Assembly: GCA_017938145.1 (NCBI GenBank)
Contig: JAGBCB010000021.1
Span: 48,794-112,793, forward strand
DNA length: 64,000 nt
Reading direction: 5' to 3'
From: Lachnospiraceae bacterium
GTDB taxonomy: Bacteria > Bacillota > Clostridia > Lachnospirales > Lachnospiraceae
The notes beneath the pieces were generated by a model. It was given only the letters and a program-made list of their open reading frames with translations. It ran no database searches and was not told the DNA's origin. The position numbers and the translations under genes are program-made. Shown one piece after another: positions 1-8,412 of this stretch (within the stretch, counting starts at the first letter, position 1; each line of letters starts with the position of its first letter).

Positions 1-597
1 CAATCCGATACCGCGAATGTTCATTTCGCGCAAATCCAGTTCATCATAGTCTCTCCAGACGCCGTCGTCTCCCTTACGCCACTGAATGTTTTCCAACTCA
101 AAGTAAGACTTATCCCGTCCGTTTTCTTCTATGGCAAAAAGGAAATAACCGGTATCTTCAGAAAAGTTTTCATAATCCGCATAAATCCGCTTCCACTCTT
201 CTGCCTCGGTAATATCTGTGGTAAGCAGCGTTCCGGTAAATTCTACGCTAAAATCTTCTTCCCAGGTAATATCTACAGAAATTACCTCTTTATTGACATC
301 ACCGCATAGGTATAACCGCACGGTTTTATTGGATGCAATCCAGGAAATATCAAAGGAAGCTTTTCCCTCTCTTACTTCACATTCATCCCACTTTGACACG
401 TCCTTGTTATATACTTCTGTAAAATAAATTATTTCATCGGTATCGGAAAAAACCGTTACCGTTTCATTCACGTAATCCACAATTACCGAGTCAGAATCAA
501 TCGCCCCTGCAGATACGGTAAACTGCATGGCACCGATTACAGCTAAGCCCAACAGCAATACAAATACTATCAGTTTTTCTTTTATATTTTTCTTCAT
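1..597 (-). CDS. Exported protein of unknown function, C-terminal part outside window
   Basis: Reading leftward from an ATG at 597 the frame is open to the window edge, giving 199 visible codons. The first ~30 residues are a short basic stretch (KKNIKEK) and a hydrophobic core ending VSAGA, which looks like a cleavable signal peptide, so the product is probably exported. A GGAGG five bases before the ATG decides the start. The visible mature part is acidic and rich in aromatic residues with beta-type patterning; I recognise no family. It follows fliT by 21 bases in the same direction and may be the tail of the flagellar operon. Confidence 0.75.
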   Translation of the reverse strand, partial: MKKNIKEKLIVFVLLLGLAVIGAMQFTVSAGAIDSDSVIVDYVNETVTVFSDTDEIIYFTEVYNKDVSKWDECEVREGKASFDISWIASNKTVRLYLCGDVNKEVISVDITWEEDFSVEFTGTLLTTDITEAEEWKRIYADYENFSEDTGYFLFAIEENGRDKSYFELENIQWRKGDDGVWRDYDELDLREMNIRGIGL

Positions 598-618
598 CTT
601 GGCCTCCATTCCGAACTT

Positions 619-1107
619 CTACTTTTTCTGATCCATAAAGTAAGAAGCGCCTGTCTGCATTCCAATCATGTTTTTATAATACTTGTCTGCGGTCTGCTTG
701 CTGACCTTAAACTGCCGGATATTCTGACGTTTTCCCTGTAAGTTTGCTTCCAGGGCTGTCTTGTTTTTTTCCTCCAGTGCAGAAAGCTTTACTCCCAAAT
801 CGGTAACTCTGGTAATTAAGCTCTGCATTTCTATAATCTGGTCTTTATATTCATCTTTATTATTTTTCATTTCTTCAGCCACTCTATTATAAATAGCCTG
901 GAATCCGTTGTCTGCTTCTTCAATTTTAAGAAGGTGTCCCCGCTTTTTTGCAATAAGCTCTGTGAATTCCTCCTCAATAAACTCTTCCCCTTTTAAAAGC
1001 TGCTCCTGCGCGGTTGTTAATTCCAAGAGTGATGCTAAATGATTTTCTTTTTTTCCCAGGATATCTAACATCATTCTGATGTATGTAATTCCCTTTGTTT
1101 CTGCCAT
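619..1107 (-). CDS. fliT: FliT-like flagellar chaperone
   Basis: The 162-residue, almost entirely alpha-helical, charged protein is the next gene after fliD and fliS, the usual place of the FliD chaperone FliT in Firmicutes. In that family the protein binds the C-terminus of the filament cap FliD in the cytoplasm and guides it to the export gate. Sequence support is the helical heptad-like pattern (for example LLELTTAQEQLLKGEEF) and the absence of membrane segments; there is no sharp motif, so the call rests largely on context. It could equally be named a FlgN-like helical protein. Confidence 0.6.
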   Translation of the reverse strand: MAETKGITYIRMMLDILGKKENHLASLLELTTAQEQLLKGEEFIEEEFTELIAKKRGHLLKIEEADNGFQAIYNRVAEEMKNNKDEYKDQIIEMQSLITRVTDLGVKLSALEEKNKTALEANLQGKRQNIRQFKVSKQTADKYYKNMIGMQTGASYFMDQKK

Positions 1108-1146
1108 AAAAACCGCCTCTCTTTTCTTTCTCCTGTATGCAAGGCA

Positions 1147-1174
1147 GGGCTGCCGCAGTTTTCTGCAGCAGCCC
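1147..1174 (-). repeat. Hairpin between fliS and fliT
   Basis: GGGCTGC-C-GCAG, a TTTT loop and CTGC-A-GCAGCCC form a 12-bp stem with one mismatch. No T-run follows on the minus strand, so this looks like an mRNA-processing or stability hairpin that separates the expression of fliS and fliT rather than a terminator. Confidence 0.6.
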
Positions 1175-1192
1175 GCTTTGGATACTTTGTGA

Positions 1193-1576
1193 CTAACGTA
1201 CGTACATATGATTCTGCTTCATAATCTCTTTCCAGAGGTCTCTCATTTCACGAACCTGGTCGAGTGCCTGATTTAACATTTCAGGATCTTTCTTAATGTT
1301 AGCCTGTACCAGCAGATTGCTGATATACTCATAAACCACATCAAAATCCTTTGCTGTCGGATATTTAAAATCCAGTGTGGCACGAAGCTCTGTAATAATG
1401 TTCTGTACTTTAATAATGTTATTGTTTACTTTTTCGTAATCCTTAGTTTCAAAACCAAGAAGACCGATATTACAGAACTTAATGGCTCCTTCATATAACA
1501 TTAAAGTGAGTTCTGCAGGAGATGCGGTGTTAACCTTTGTTCCCTGATAAAGCGTTGCAGCATTTGTATAAGCCAT
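1193..1576 (-). CDS. fliS: Flagellin export chaperone FliS
   Basis: This 127-residue protein has the FliS family signature at its start (YQGTKVNTASPAELTLMLYE), where the usual form is Y...Q-V-T-A-S-P-x-x-L-x-x-M-L-Y-x-G. FliS binds the C-terminus of flagellin in the cytoplasm, prevents premature polymerisation, and in FliW/CsrA species also strengthens FliW binding to flagellin. The ATG at 1576 is chosen because GGAGGT lies directly upstream; a longer frame from 1591 would place its start codon inside that ribosome site. It lies between fliD and fliT in one leftward operon. Confidence 0.93.
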   Translation of the reverse strand: MAYTNAATLYQGTKVNTASPAELTLMLYEGAIKFCNIGLLGFETKDYEKVNNNIIKVQNIITELRATLDFKYPTAKDFDVVYEYISNLLVQANIKKDPEMLNQALDQVREMRDLWKEIMKQNHMYVR

Positions 1577-1605
1577 GTTATGTACCTCCAAAACCTATTC
1601 TGTAA

Positions 1606-3639
1606 TTATTGTTGTACTGTCTGTCCTAATAAAGATGCCAGAGAATTCTGCTGGCTCTGCAGTTTACTCAATGCTGTTTCCATTGCTGTAAACTGTTTGT
1701 AATATTTATCTTCTAAGTCCTTAATTCTTTCTTCCATAGTGTCTAAGTCTTCTTCATAATCCTTTAATAAGGAGTTATACTGCTTATCATTATAGAAGGT
1801 TAATGCGCTGCTGACTTCTGTCTTTGCGCATTTTTCAGTCATGGTGTCATATAATTTTCCGAATACGCTGGTCAAAGTATTCATTACCTGATCAGGATCT
1901 TCTTCCAATGCCTTCTTTAAACGATCTGCATAGGTTGCATAAGTTGCATCATCCTCGTCGCCGTAAATATGAAGCTTACCGTTTTCGGTATAGTTACCGG
2001 TTACAATACCGAAGGAAGATAAGGAAAATGTCTTGCCGGTTTCTTCATCGGTATAAGAAGAAGCCAGTGCGGTTCTCATACCGGAAAGCAGGGAACCGAG
2101 AGTATTGTCACGACGTAACAGGGAACTCTTAATTTTATCTTCCCAGTTCTTGATTTCTTCTTCGGACATTGCTTCTTTCTGTTCGTCAGTTAACGGATCG
2201 TAACCTCTTGCAGAGTCTGCAGTATAGAGCTTGTTCATTTCTTCGATTAACTTGTTGTATTCGGTTAATGCTTCTTTTACAAGCTCGTATGTGGAATCAC
2301 TGTCCTTGCCAACAGTAATCTGTACGGATTCAAATGTATTTGGATCTTCCTTGCTTGCTGTTGTCTTGGAAAGATTAAAGGTAATACCGTTTACCGTAAA
2401 GTTATTGGAGGACTCGGTCATCTCTGCACCATCCAAAACAAATACTGCATCGGATGCTGCTATTTCGGTTCTGTCTGCGCCAAGACCCATTGCGTTGAGA
2501 CTTCCGTTTGCTGCATCTGCTGCAATGTCGGTAGAACTCAAATTATTCATATGACCAAGAATATTATTCTCTATATTGGTAAGGGTAGTCTGGGATTCTG
2601 CTATCTTAGCTTCGATAGCAGCCTTTGTATCTGCATCGAAATCAGCTTCGCTGAGAGCCGCCCATTCTGCCTTTTCAGCATCCGTAAAATTAGCTTCGTC
2701 ACCTTGGATTACCTTGGTCAGGGTTCCTGCGCTGATTTTCGCATCCGGATAAGCCTTTGCGATTTCGTCTGCCATCTTCTTTGCACGGCTGTCTACTGCA
2801 AGACTCTTTATGTCGTACACTGCTTTTTCTAATTCGGTAGCCTTTGTTACATCGAATCCGCTTTCCCGAACCTTAGCCACTGCTGCATCAATACTTGCCG
2901 GATCATCTTTTGCTGCCTGGGCAAGAACTGCTTTGGCAGACTTATATAACGCTTTTTCCGAGTCGCTTAAATAATCCTCAGCCACACGCTTTGTAACTTC
3001 ATCCATACCAAGCACGCTCTTACCGCCAACAGTAATTTCAAATGCATTTTCGGAACCACTGTCCTGGGAGCTCAAGAAGAATCTCTGCTGGTTTGTATCG
3101 AAGTTGGCATTTAAGCCAGCCTTCTTACATGCATCTAAGAAATCTCCGATAGTACTGTCAGCTTCTATTGTAAACGTTTCTTCTTTCTTTCCTTTGATGG
3201 TAATGGCTGTACCTTCTGTCATACCCGCCATCTCGGTCAGCTTGGTATTCTTAGAATAGTTTGCTTTTTTTTCTACGCCGTTTTCATCCTCTACCATTAA
3301 CTGTTTTCCGGTTATGTACTGGGAGCTTGCCAGTGCTTTCACCTGAAGGCTGTGGGTACCAACCGCTGCAGAAGAATTAGCAGTAGCGGTAGCAACGCTC
3401 TCATCGGAGCTCTTTGCGGTTCTTGTCATATAAGAACTCTGCAAACGAAGTTTAGATGCAAACTTTGTATAAAAAGAATAAATCTTTGTATTTAAGCCGG
3501 ACCACGCTTCGGTTGTCCACTTGTTTAACGTAATTTTGTTTTCAACTTTTGTTGCCTTTAACTGTTGTCCTGATACCATCGCCTTTACGATGCTGTCGGT
3601 ATCCAGACCAGAAATCATACCGGATAATCCAATTCCCAT
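1606..3639 (-). CDS. fliD: Flagellar filament cap protein FliD
   Basis: The 677-residue protein starts with the FliD N-terminal pattern (GLSGMISGLDTDSIVKAMV) and ends in a coiled-coil D0/D1 region (KDYEEDLDTMEERIKDLEDKYYKQFTAMETALSKLQSQQNSL, read in parts), so both conserved termini are present. FliD sits at the tip of the filament and helps flagellin fold into it. It is longer than many FliD proteins (about 450-500 residues) because of a central alanine-rich helical insertion around residues 210-380. Located between flaG and fliS; GGTGAGG precedes the ATG. Confidence 0.95.
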   Translation of the reverse strand: MGIGLSGMISGLDTDSIVKAMVSGQQLKATKVENKITLNKWTTEAWSGLNTKIYSFYTKFASKLRLQSSYMTRTAKSSDESVATATANSSAAVGTHSLQVKALASSQYITGKQLMVEDENGVEKKANYSKNTKLTEMAGMTEGTAITIKGKKEETFTIEADSTIGDFLDACKKAGLNANFDTNQQRFFLSSQDSGSENAFEITVGGKSVLGMDEVTKRVAEDYLSDSEKALYKSAKAVLAQAAKDDPASIDAAVAKVRESGFDVTKATELEKAVYDIKSLAVDSRAKKMADEIAKAYPDAKISAGTLTKVIQGDEANFTDAEKAEWAALSEADFDADTKAAIEAKIAESQTTLTNIENNILGHMNNLSSTDIAADAANGSLNAMGLGADRTEIAASDAVFVLDGAEMTESSNNFTVNGITFNLSKTTASKEDPNTFESVQITVGKDSDSTYELVKEALTEYNKLIEEMNKLYTADSARGYDPLTDEQKEAMSEEEIKNWEDKIKSSLLRRDNTLGSLLSGMRTALASSYTDEETGKTFSLSSFGIVTGNYTENGKLHIYGDEDDATYATYADRLKKALEEDPDQVMNTLTSVFGKLYDTMTEKCAKTEVSSALTFYNDKQYNSLLKDYEEDLDTMEERIKDLEDKYYKQFTAMETALSKLQSQQNSLASLLGQTVQQ

Positions 3640-3717
3640 TTTTTCCTCACCTTCCGTCAGAGACTTAAGCTCTGACTATCATCCTTGATTTTAGTTACAT
3701 CCCTGTGTATTACACAT

Positions 3718-4152
3718 TTATCTTCTTTCGTCTACCAGAAGTCCGGAGAACTCCCAGATTCTTGCCAGCATATCTAATGTTTCCTCTGCAGGAATTTCTT
3801 TGATTGTTTCTTCTGTTGTCTGGTCAATTACCTTGATGGAGATGCGGTTGGTATCTTCATGATAAGAAAACTCACATCTTGTTTTACTTGGAACAATCTT
3901 CTGATTTACCTTGTCCACTGCATCTTTAATCTTACTGGAGACAGCTTCTTCCTCTTTCTGTCCTTCCTTAGCGGCACCCTTTGGTTCTGTAGAAGCAGCA
4001 GCGTTTACTACCGTCGCCGGTGCTGCAGGTGCTGTCTTTTTCACAACCTCTTCAGCCGCTTTTACCTGTGTCTGTGGTACCTTGTTTACTGTTTTTACTA
4101 CATCAACATAATTTCTGCTATTACCGGTTGCACCAATTGATTCTAATGCCAT
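3718..4152 (-). CDS. flaG: FlaG-family flagellar protein
   Basis: The C-terminal ~60 residues carry the FlaG domain pattern (FSYHEDTNRISIKVIDQTT, then EETIKEIPAEETLDMLARI). The first ~90 residues are a low-complexity Ala/Pro/Val/Lys-rich tail. FlaG proteins accompany fliD and influence filament length. Of two possible starts, the ATG at 4152 follows AAGGTGG by five bases, whereas a GTG at 4161 lies inside that ribosome site. It is the first gene of the flaG-fliD-fliS-fliT unit, whose leader carries a sigma-28-like promoter and a GGA-loop hairpin. Confidence 0.88.
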   Translation of the reverse strand: MALESIGATGNSRNYVDVVKTVNKVPQTQVKAAEEVVKKTAPAAPATVVNAAASTEPKGAAKEGQKEEEAVSSKIKDAVDKVNQKIVPSKTRCEFSYHEDTNRISIKVIDQTTEETIKEIPAEETLDMLARIWEFSGLLVDERR

Positions 4153-4205
4153 AATTTCCACCTTGCCTTTCCATGACCAAAACCTTTGCAGTATTTATTC
4201 TGCAA

Positions 4206-4229
4206 TTATCAAAGATCCTTCTTTGATAA
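4206..4229 (-). promoter_or_regulatory. Candidate CsrA-binding hairpin in the flaG leader
   Basis: On the minus strand TTATCAAAG and CTTTGATAA form a perfect 9-bp stem around the six-base loop AAGGAT. A GGA trinucleotide in a hairpin loop is the hallmark of CsrA sites; a second GGA lies in the flaG Shine-Dalgarno (AAGGTGGAAATTATG). csrA and fliW are immediately upstream. Binding itself is inferred. Confidence 0.55.
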
Positions 4230-4250
4230 AACAACATTCTCTTATCATTT

Positions 4251-4277
4251 ATATCGACCGGTTTAAAGATTTCCTTA
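4251..4277 (-). promoter_or_regulatory. Probable sigma-28 (FliA/SigD) promoter of flaG-fliD
   Basis: Minus strand TAAG, 15 bases, GTCGATAT resembles the sigma-28 consensus TAAA-N15-GCCGATAA (3/4 and 6/8 matches, exact spacing). It lies just downstream of the csrA terminator and upstream of the candidate CsrA hairpin. Confidence 0.55.
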
Positions 4278-4289
4278 ATACTTTTTTAC

Positions 4290-4320
4290 AAAAAAAGAGA
4301 GGGATGATTTACATCTCTCT
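4290..4320 (-). terminator. Intrinsic terminator after csrA
   Basis: Minus strand AGAGAGATG, loop, CATCCCTCTCT followed by TTTTTTTGT; it directly follows the csrA stop and separates the flgM...csrA unit from flaG. Confidence 0.75.
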
Positions 4321-4327
4321 CCTAAAA

Positions 4328-4546
4328 CTAAAATACTTTTTTCAAATCTTCCAGGGAAGCGCCGCCGGCTACTGCCTCTTTATTTGCTTCCTGAATCTGA
4401 ACGTAGATTTCTTTTCTGTAAATCGGAACGGTCTTTGGTGCGTTAATGCCGATTTTTACCTGGTCACCCTTTACTTCCAGGATGGTAATTTCCACGTCAT
4501 GACCCACTACGATGGACTCATTTGCTTTTCTGGATAATGCCAACAT
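4328..4546 (-). CDS. csrA: Carbon storage/translational regulator CsrA
   Basis: The 72-residue protein matches CsrA from the first residue ([15 protein letters not shown], then [18 protein letters not shown]). CsrA is a small dimeric RNA-binding protein that blocks translation by binding GGA motifs near ribosome sites; in flagellate Firmicutes the main target is flagellin mRNA and FliW is its protein antagonist. The gene begins four bases after the fliW stop, and its ribosome site (GGAGGTG) overlaps the fliW end, indicating coupled translation. A terminator follows. Confidence 0.97.
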   Translation of the reverse strand: MLALSRKANESIVVGHDVEITILEVKGDQVKIGINAPKTVPIYRKEIYVQIQEANKEAVAGGASLEDLKKVF

Positions 4547-4550
4547 CGGC

Positions 4551-5015
4551 TTACACCTCCTTCTGTTCCTTCATTTTCTGGATCACATCATAAATGTTAT
4601 ACTTAACTACATACTCCGGATTTTCCGCAATTACCTGACAGCCCTTCTTAGTATCCGCATTGATAATAATCGGAGCCTTTAAGTTTGTTGTCATCTTTGT
4701 AATATCGGACGGCACGGTTAAGGTAAGGAAAACTGCAGTATTTTCCTCTGTAAGCTCGCCCAGTTTTATTAAAACTTCATCCTCAACAATAGGATTGTAA
4801 TCTGTCATTACATAGAACGGACTAAGAGCAGGAAACGCCACCATCGGCTCATCCAAGCTCTGAAGCCAGGTTACCGTACTGCTGCTCTCCGATTCGTTAT
4901 TGTAAATCAGGGTGAATTTCTTCAGATATTCAAATCCGATCAGACCGTTGTCGAAGGTAATAATCTTCTGGTCATCCACATCAATTTCGCCAAAATATCT
5001 TGTTTTAATTAACAT
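4551..5015 (-). CDS. fliW: Flagellar assembly factor FliW
   Basis: The 154-residue protein has the FliW opening ([19 protein letters not shown] followed by LIGFE) and the expected length. FliW binds either free flagellin or CsrA: when cytoplasmic flagellin is exported, FliW sequesters CsrA and relieves repression of filament protein synthesis. It is placed between flgL and csrA, the classical flgL-fliW-csrA arrangement. GGAGGATTG precedes the ATG. Confidence 0.96.
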   Translation of the reverse strand: MLIKTRYFGEIDVDDQKIITFDNGLIGFEYLKKFTLIYNNESESSSTVTWLQSLDEPMVAFPALSPFYVMTDYNPIVEDEVLIKLGELTEENTAVFLTLTVPSDITKMTTNLKAPIIINADTKKGCQVIAENPEYVVKYNIYDVIQKMKEQKEV

Positions 5016-5047
5016 AGCAATCCTCCTTTTGCTCCTCTAAAACCTTT

Positions 5048-6550
5048 TTATAAGAAATCCAACAGTGATGTCTGTACAAGCTTGGATGCCGCAGAAAGAG
5101 AAGAATTATAGACTGTTTCTGCTGCAGAATATTTAATGATGGTATCTACCAGATCTGCATCTTCATTTTTAGAAAGCAGTTCTTCAAAATCCACCTGCTG
5201 ATCGGAAAGTCTGCTTTCTGTCAGCTGTAATCTCTTATAGCGTCCACCAAGGTCCGCAGTTGCCACATTTAAGACCTCCTGCTCCTTTTCCGTTGTGGTA
5301 ATACCGCGTTGGAAGGCTTCGGTCATTACTGCTGTTTTTAACGTAAATTCCGATTTTAACTGCTCTTTAATTTCTTCCAGCTTGCTGCGCTGCGCATTGG
5401 AAATGGATGCATCTTCTAACATTTTATCCACTTCCGCCATGGAATTTTCCACTGCCTTTACATCATTTACCGCATTGATAATTTCATCAATCATACGGCA
5501 GATTCCGGTGGTAAACGCCTCAGAGCCCTGGGTATTGATAGTAAGCTTCTGATTAAAGTTTACTTCATACTGAATCGGCTGGTCCTGCTTCGTATAAGTT
5601 ATCGGCTCCTTGGCCGGGTCTTCCGTATCTGTTACCGTACAGTCAAAATAATGTTCCGGACGCAAATCGTTAATATCAAACTCATCTTTCACATATTCTG
5701 CCTTAATGTCTGTAGATGTACGTAATGTTTCATACATATCCTTCGCCAGAATCAGCTCACCGGTTTCCGGAATGAAGTGAATAGTTCCTTCTGCCGGCTC
5801 GTATGCTCCGTCATCCAGTACAGATTTTGTTACAATCATCGGCACCGCATTTTCCGTTCCGTCTAAGGTAACCGCTTCACCTTTCTTGGTTGTATACGAA
5901 AATTTGATGGCCGTATCCTCTACATTCGTGTAGGACAGTTTCATCCGGTATGCCTCAATTTTTGAAGGTACTGTTTTATCCCATGCCGCCAAATCATCCG
6001 GGTCATACTCATCTATATCAACTTCATTGACGATTTTGGAAATACGGTCAATACTATCTGCCTCCAGAGGCTCGGTAATTTCATATTTCAAATTTGTCGT
6101 TGCTTCATTAAACACTAAGCTGGTATCGGTTTTATATCCGCTGAATACATATCGTCCAGCATAATTGGTATTGCCTTCCTGATATAACTGACCCTTTAAC
6201 TGCTCCAGATTGGTTGCAATCGCATTACGGTCCTCCGCAGTCGGATAATCATTTGCTCCCTGATTACAATAGGTATTCATGGAAGTAATAATGCCGTTTA
6301 CCGTATTCAGGGCACTTTCCGTCACATCCATCCACGCAAGAGCATCCGGAATGTTCTTTTCGTAATACTGATTTAATTCCGCCAAATTGGTACGGAATTT
6401 CAATGCACGGACCGCTACAATCGGGTCGTCGGATGGCTTTGTGATTTTCTTACCGCTGGAATACTGTTGCTCCAGATTACTCAACAAATTTTTATTATTG
6501 TTGATGTTGTAAAGCGCATTATTCGTCATCATTTTGTTTGTAATACGCAT
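5048..6550 (-). CDS. flgL: Hook-filament junction protein FlgL (HAP3)
   Basis: The N-terminus (MRITNKMMTNNALYNINNNK, then LEQQYSSGKKITKPSDDP) and C-terminal helix (AAETVYNSSLSAASKLVQTS) are the flagellin-like D0/D1 ends of FlgL. FlgL joins the hook to the filament outside the cell. At 500 residues it is much longer than common FlgL proteins (about 300), through a beta-rich insertion around residues 140-350. It follows the second flgK by 23 bases and precedes fliW. Confidence 0.93.
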   Translation of the reverse strand: MRITNKMMTNNALYNINNNKNLLSNLEQQYSSGKKITKPSDDPIVAVRALKFRTNLAELNQYYEKNIPDALAWMDVTESALNTVNGIITSMNTYCNQGANDYPTAEDRNAIATNLEQLKGQLYQEGNTNYAGRYVFSGYKTDTSLVFNEATTNLKYEITEPLEADSIDRISKIVNEVDIDEYDPDDLAAWDKTVPSKIEAYRMKLSYTNVEDTAIKFSYTTKKGEAVTLDGTENAVPMIVTKSVLDDGAYEPAEGTIHFIPETGELILAKDMYETLRTSTDIKAEYVKDEFDINDLRPEHYFDCTVTDTEDPAKEPITYTKQDQPIQYEVNFNQKLTINTQGSEAFTTGICRMIDEIINAVNDVKAVENSMAEVDKMLEDASISNAQRSKLEEIKEQLKSEFTLKTAVMTEAFQRGITTTEKEQEVLNVATADLGGRYKRLQLTESRLSDQQVDFEELLSKNEDADLVDTIIKYSAAETVYNSSLSAASKLVQTSLLDFL

Positions 6551-6573
6551 GTCCGTTCCTCCAAATCAGTCTG

Positions 6574-8394
6574 TTACTGGACCGTATTGATTAGTGTATC
6601 ATAGGTTTCGCTCATGACTGCAATTACCTTGGCTGCCAAATTGTATGCTTCCTGGTATTTAGCCAGATTCATTGCTTCTTCATCGATATCTACGCCTGCT
6701 ACGGAAAGCCGCTGGCTGACTACAGCCTGCACAATATCTTCCTGGCTTTCTGCAAAATTCAAAGAGGCTTTGGTGTCTACACCAACTTCACCTACCAGCG
6801 TCTGCAGGAAAGCCGCCGGGTCACCCTGCTTAAACATGGATACATCACTCTTTAAAGCAAGGAGCTTATTAGCTATATCGGCATTTCCTACGCCGTTTGT
6901 AATATCTGATGCCGCAGAAATTGTATGCGGATTCATCTGAATGGTTTCATTTACCGTAAAGTTTGCTGCTGTTAACATATAATAAGGCGCTTCTACCGTT
7001 AACGGGTCGGATTCATACTCAGACATGGTTACATTTTCCGCACCCTCTGCACCAAAACTGTTTAAATGATACTGCTCCGCAGTCATAGGATTCATGGCTG
7101 AAAAGAAATTCACACCGGTATCACCGTTCAAATTCCGGCCGGAAGCATGAACCTCATTAAATTCTTTGGAAAACACACGGATAAACTCATTTAACTGAGC
7201 ATGATAATAAGGAATTCCCTTATAGTCCATAGTAGTTCCGATGGAAACCTTGGTACCTTCCGGATACTGACGTCTTGCTTCGTCCTTTAACTGGAAGGTA
7301 TAAGAATATGTACCATCTTCATTTGCGGTCACCTTAAAGGAAGTGTAGGTATATTCGCCGTTTCCGATGGTTATTTTTCCTTCTGCCGGAATGTTTAAAT
7401 CTTTTAAGTCGTTAATATTTGTATTGATTATGGTGATTTCGGCAGCACCGTCGTCCACTTCCTCTGCATAACCCTGGAGATTTTCTTTGTTGTTTCCGTC
7501 TCTTACCTCGAACAGGGCCTTTAGTGTACCCTTCAGGGTTGCGCTCTCTGCGTTCAGCTTTTCTCCGTTATCCCAGTACACATCATACAAGCCGTCTACA
7601 TCACACTGGCTCATATTCTCGGTACGAGGAATCACTTCCAGGCTTCTTGCTTCATAATTATCCACCAGAAGCTGACCATCCAGCCGGACAATATATTCTG
7701 TCATGCCAACCGTACCGATTTCTCTCTCGGTTACGGTTACGTTAGCGATTTCCGACAATTCATCAATGAGGTTTGCTCTCTGGTCACGGAGGTCATTGGC
7801 ATTCTGCCCACCGATTTCCACAGTGTTAATCTGCTTTGTTAAGGTTGCCACCTGGGTTGCCAGAGAATTAATTCTGGATACCTGATTTTTTACTTCATAG
7901 TTACATTCCGTCTGCACCTGATTAAGACTGGTAGACAGGGAATTAAAGTATTCGCACATACTCATGGCATAATTGCTTACCTGAGTACGGACAGTTAAAT
8001 TTGATGGGTCCTTTGCCAGTTCCTGCAGGGAATCATACATGCTGTCAAACGTAGTAGTAAAGCCTTCCAACTCGATTTCATTCAAATAGGACTGTACCTC
8101 ATTCATAAAATAGCTTCTGGATTCGTACATGCCAAGTAATGCGTTGTTGGAACGGTACTTTTCATCATAGTACTGGCTGCGCATCTGGGTAATTTCATTT
8201 ACCGCGACACCGCTTCCCAACATACCAAACCGATTGTTTGTAGAAAGGGGCATATCTGCAGACTGTTTGAGTACCTGTCTGGAATACCCTTCCGTTTCAA
8301 TATTCGCAACATTATGGGCCGTAATATTCAGACCGGACTTAGCTGCATATAAACCGGTTGTTCCGATATTCAGACCAAAAAATGTATTTGCCAT
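6574..8394 (-). CDS. flgK: Hook-associated protein FlgK, second tandem copy
   Basis: This 606-residue protein has the FlgK N-terminal signature (GTTGLYAAKSGLNITAHNVA, then NIETEGYSRQV), the central NDLRDQRANLIDELSEIANV motif (read in parts) and the C-terminal D0 helix (EAYNLAAKVIAVMSETYDTL). FlgK forms the first junction ring between hook and filament. It is the second of two adjacent flgK genes, 18 bases apart, clearly diverged from each other outside the terminal helices. GAGGAG precedes the ATG. Confidence 0.9.
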   Translation of the reverse strand: MANTFFGLNIGTTGLYAAKSGLNITAHNVANIETEGYSRQVLKQSADMPLSTNNRFGMLGSGVAVNEITQMRSQYYDEKYRSNNALLGMYESRSYFMNEVQSYLNEIELEGFTTTFDSMYDSLQELAKDPSNLTVRTQVSNYAMSMCEYFNSLSTSLNQVQTECNYEVKNQVSRINSLATQVATLTKQINTVEIGGQNANDLRDQRANLIDELSEIANVTVTEREIGTVGMTEYIVRLDGQLLVDNYEARSLEVIPRTENMSQCDVDGLYDVYWDNGEKLNAESATLKGTLKALFEVRDGNNKENLQGYAEEVDDGAAEITIINTNINDLKDLNIPAEGKITIGNGEYTYTSFKVTANEDGTYSYTFQLKDEARRQYPEGTKVSIGTTMDYKGIPYYHAQLNEFIRVFSKEFNEVHASGRNLNGDTGVNFFSAMNPMTAEQYHLNSFGAEGAENVTMSEYESDPLTVEAPYYMLTAANFTVNETIQMNPHTISAASDITNGVGNADIANKLLALKSDVSMFKQGDPAAFLQTLVGEVGVDTKASLNFAESQEDIVQAVVSQRLSVAGVDIDEEAMNLAKYQEAYNLAAKVIAVMSETYDTLINTVQ

Positions 8395-8412
8395 AAAATA
8401 TTCTCCTCTTTA

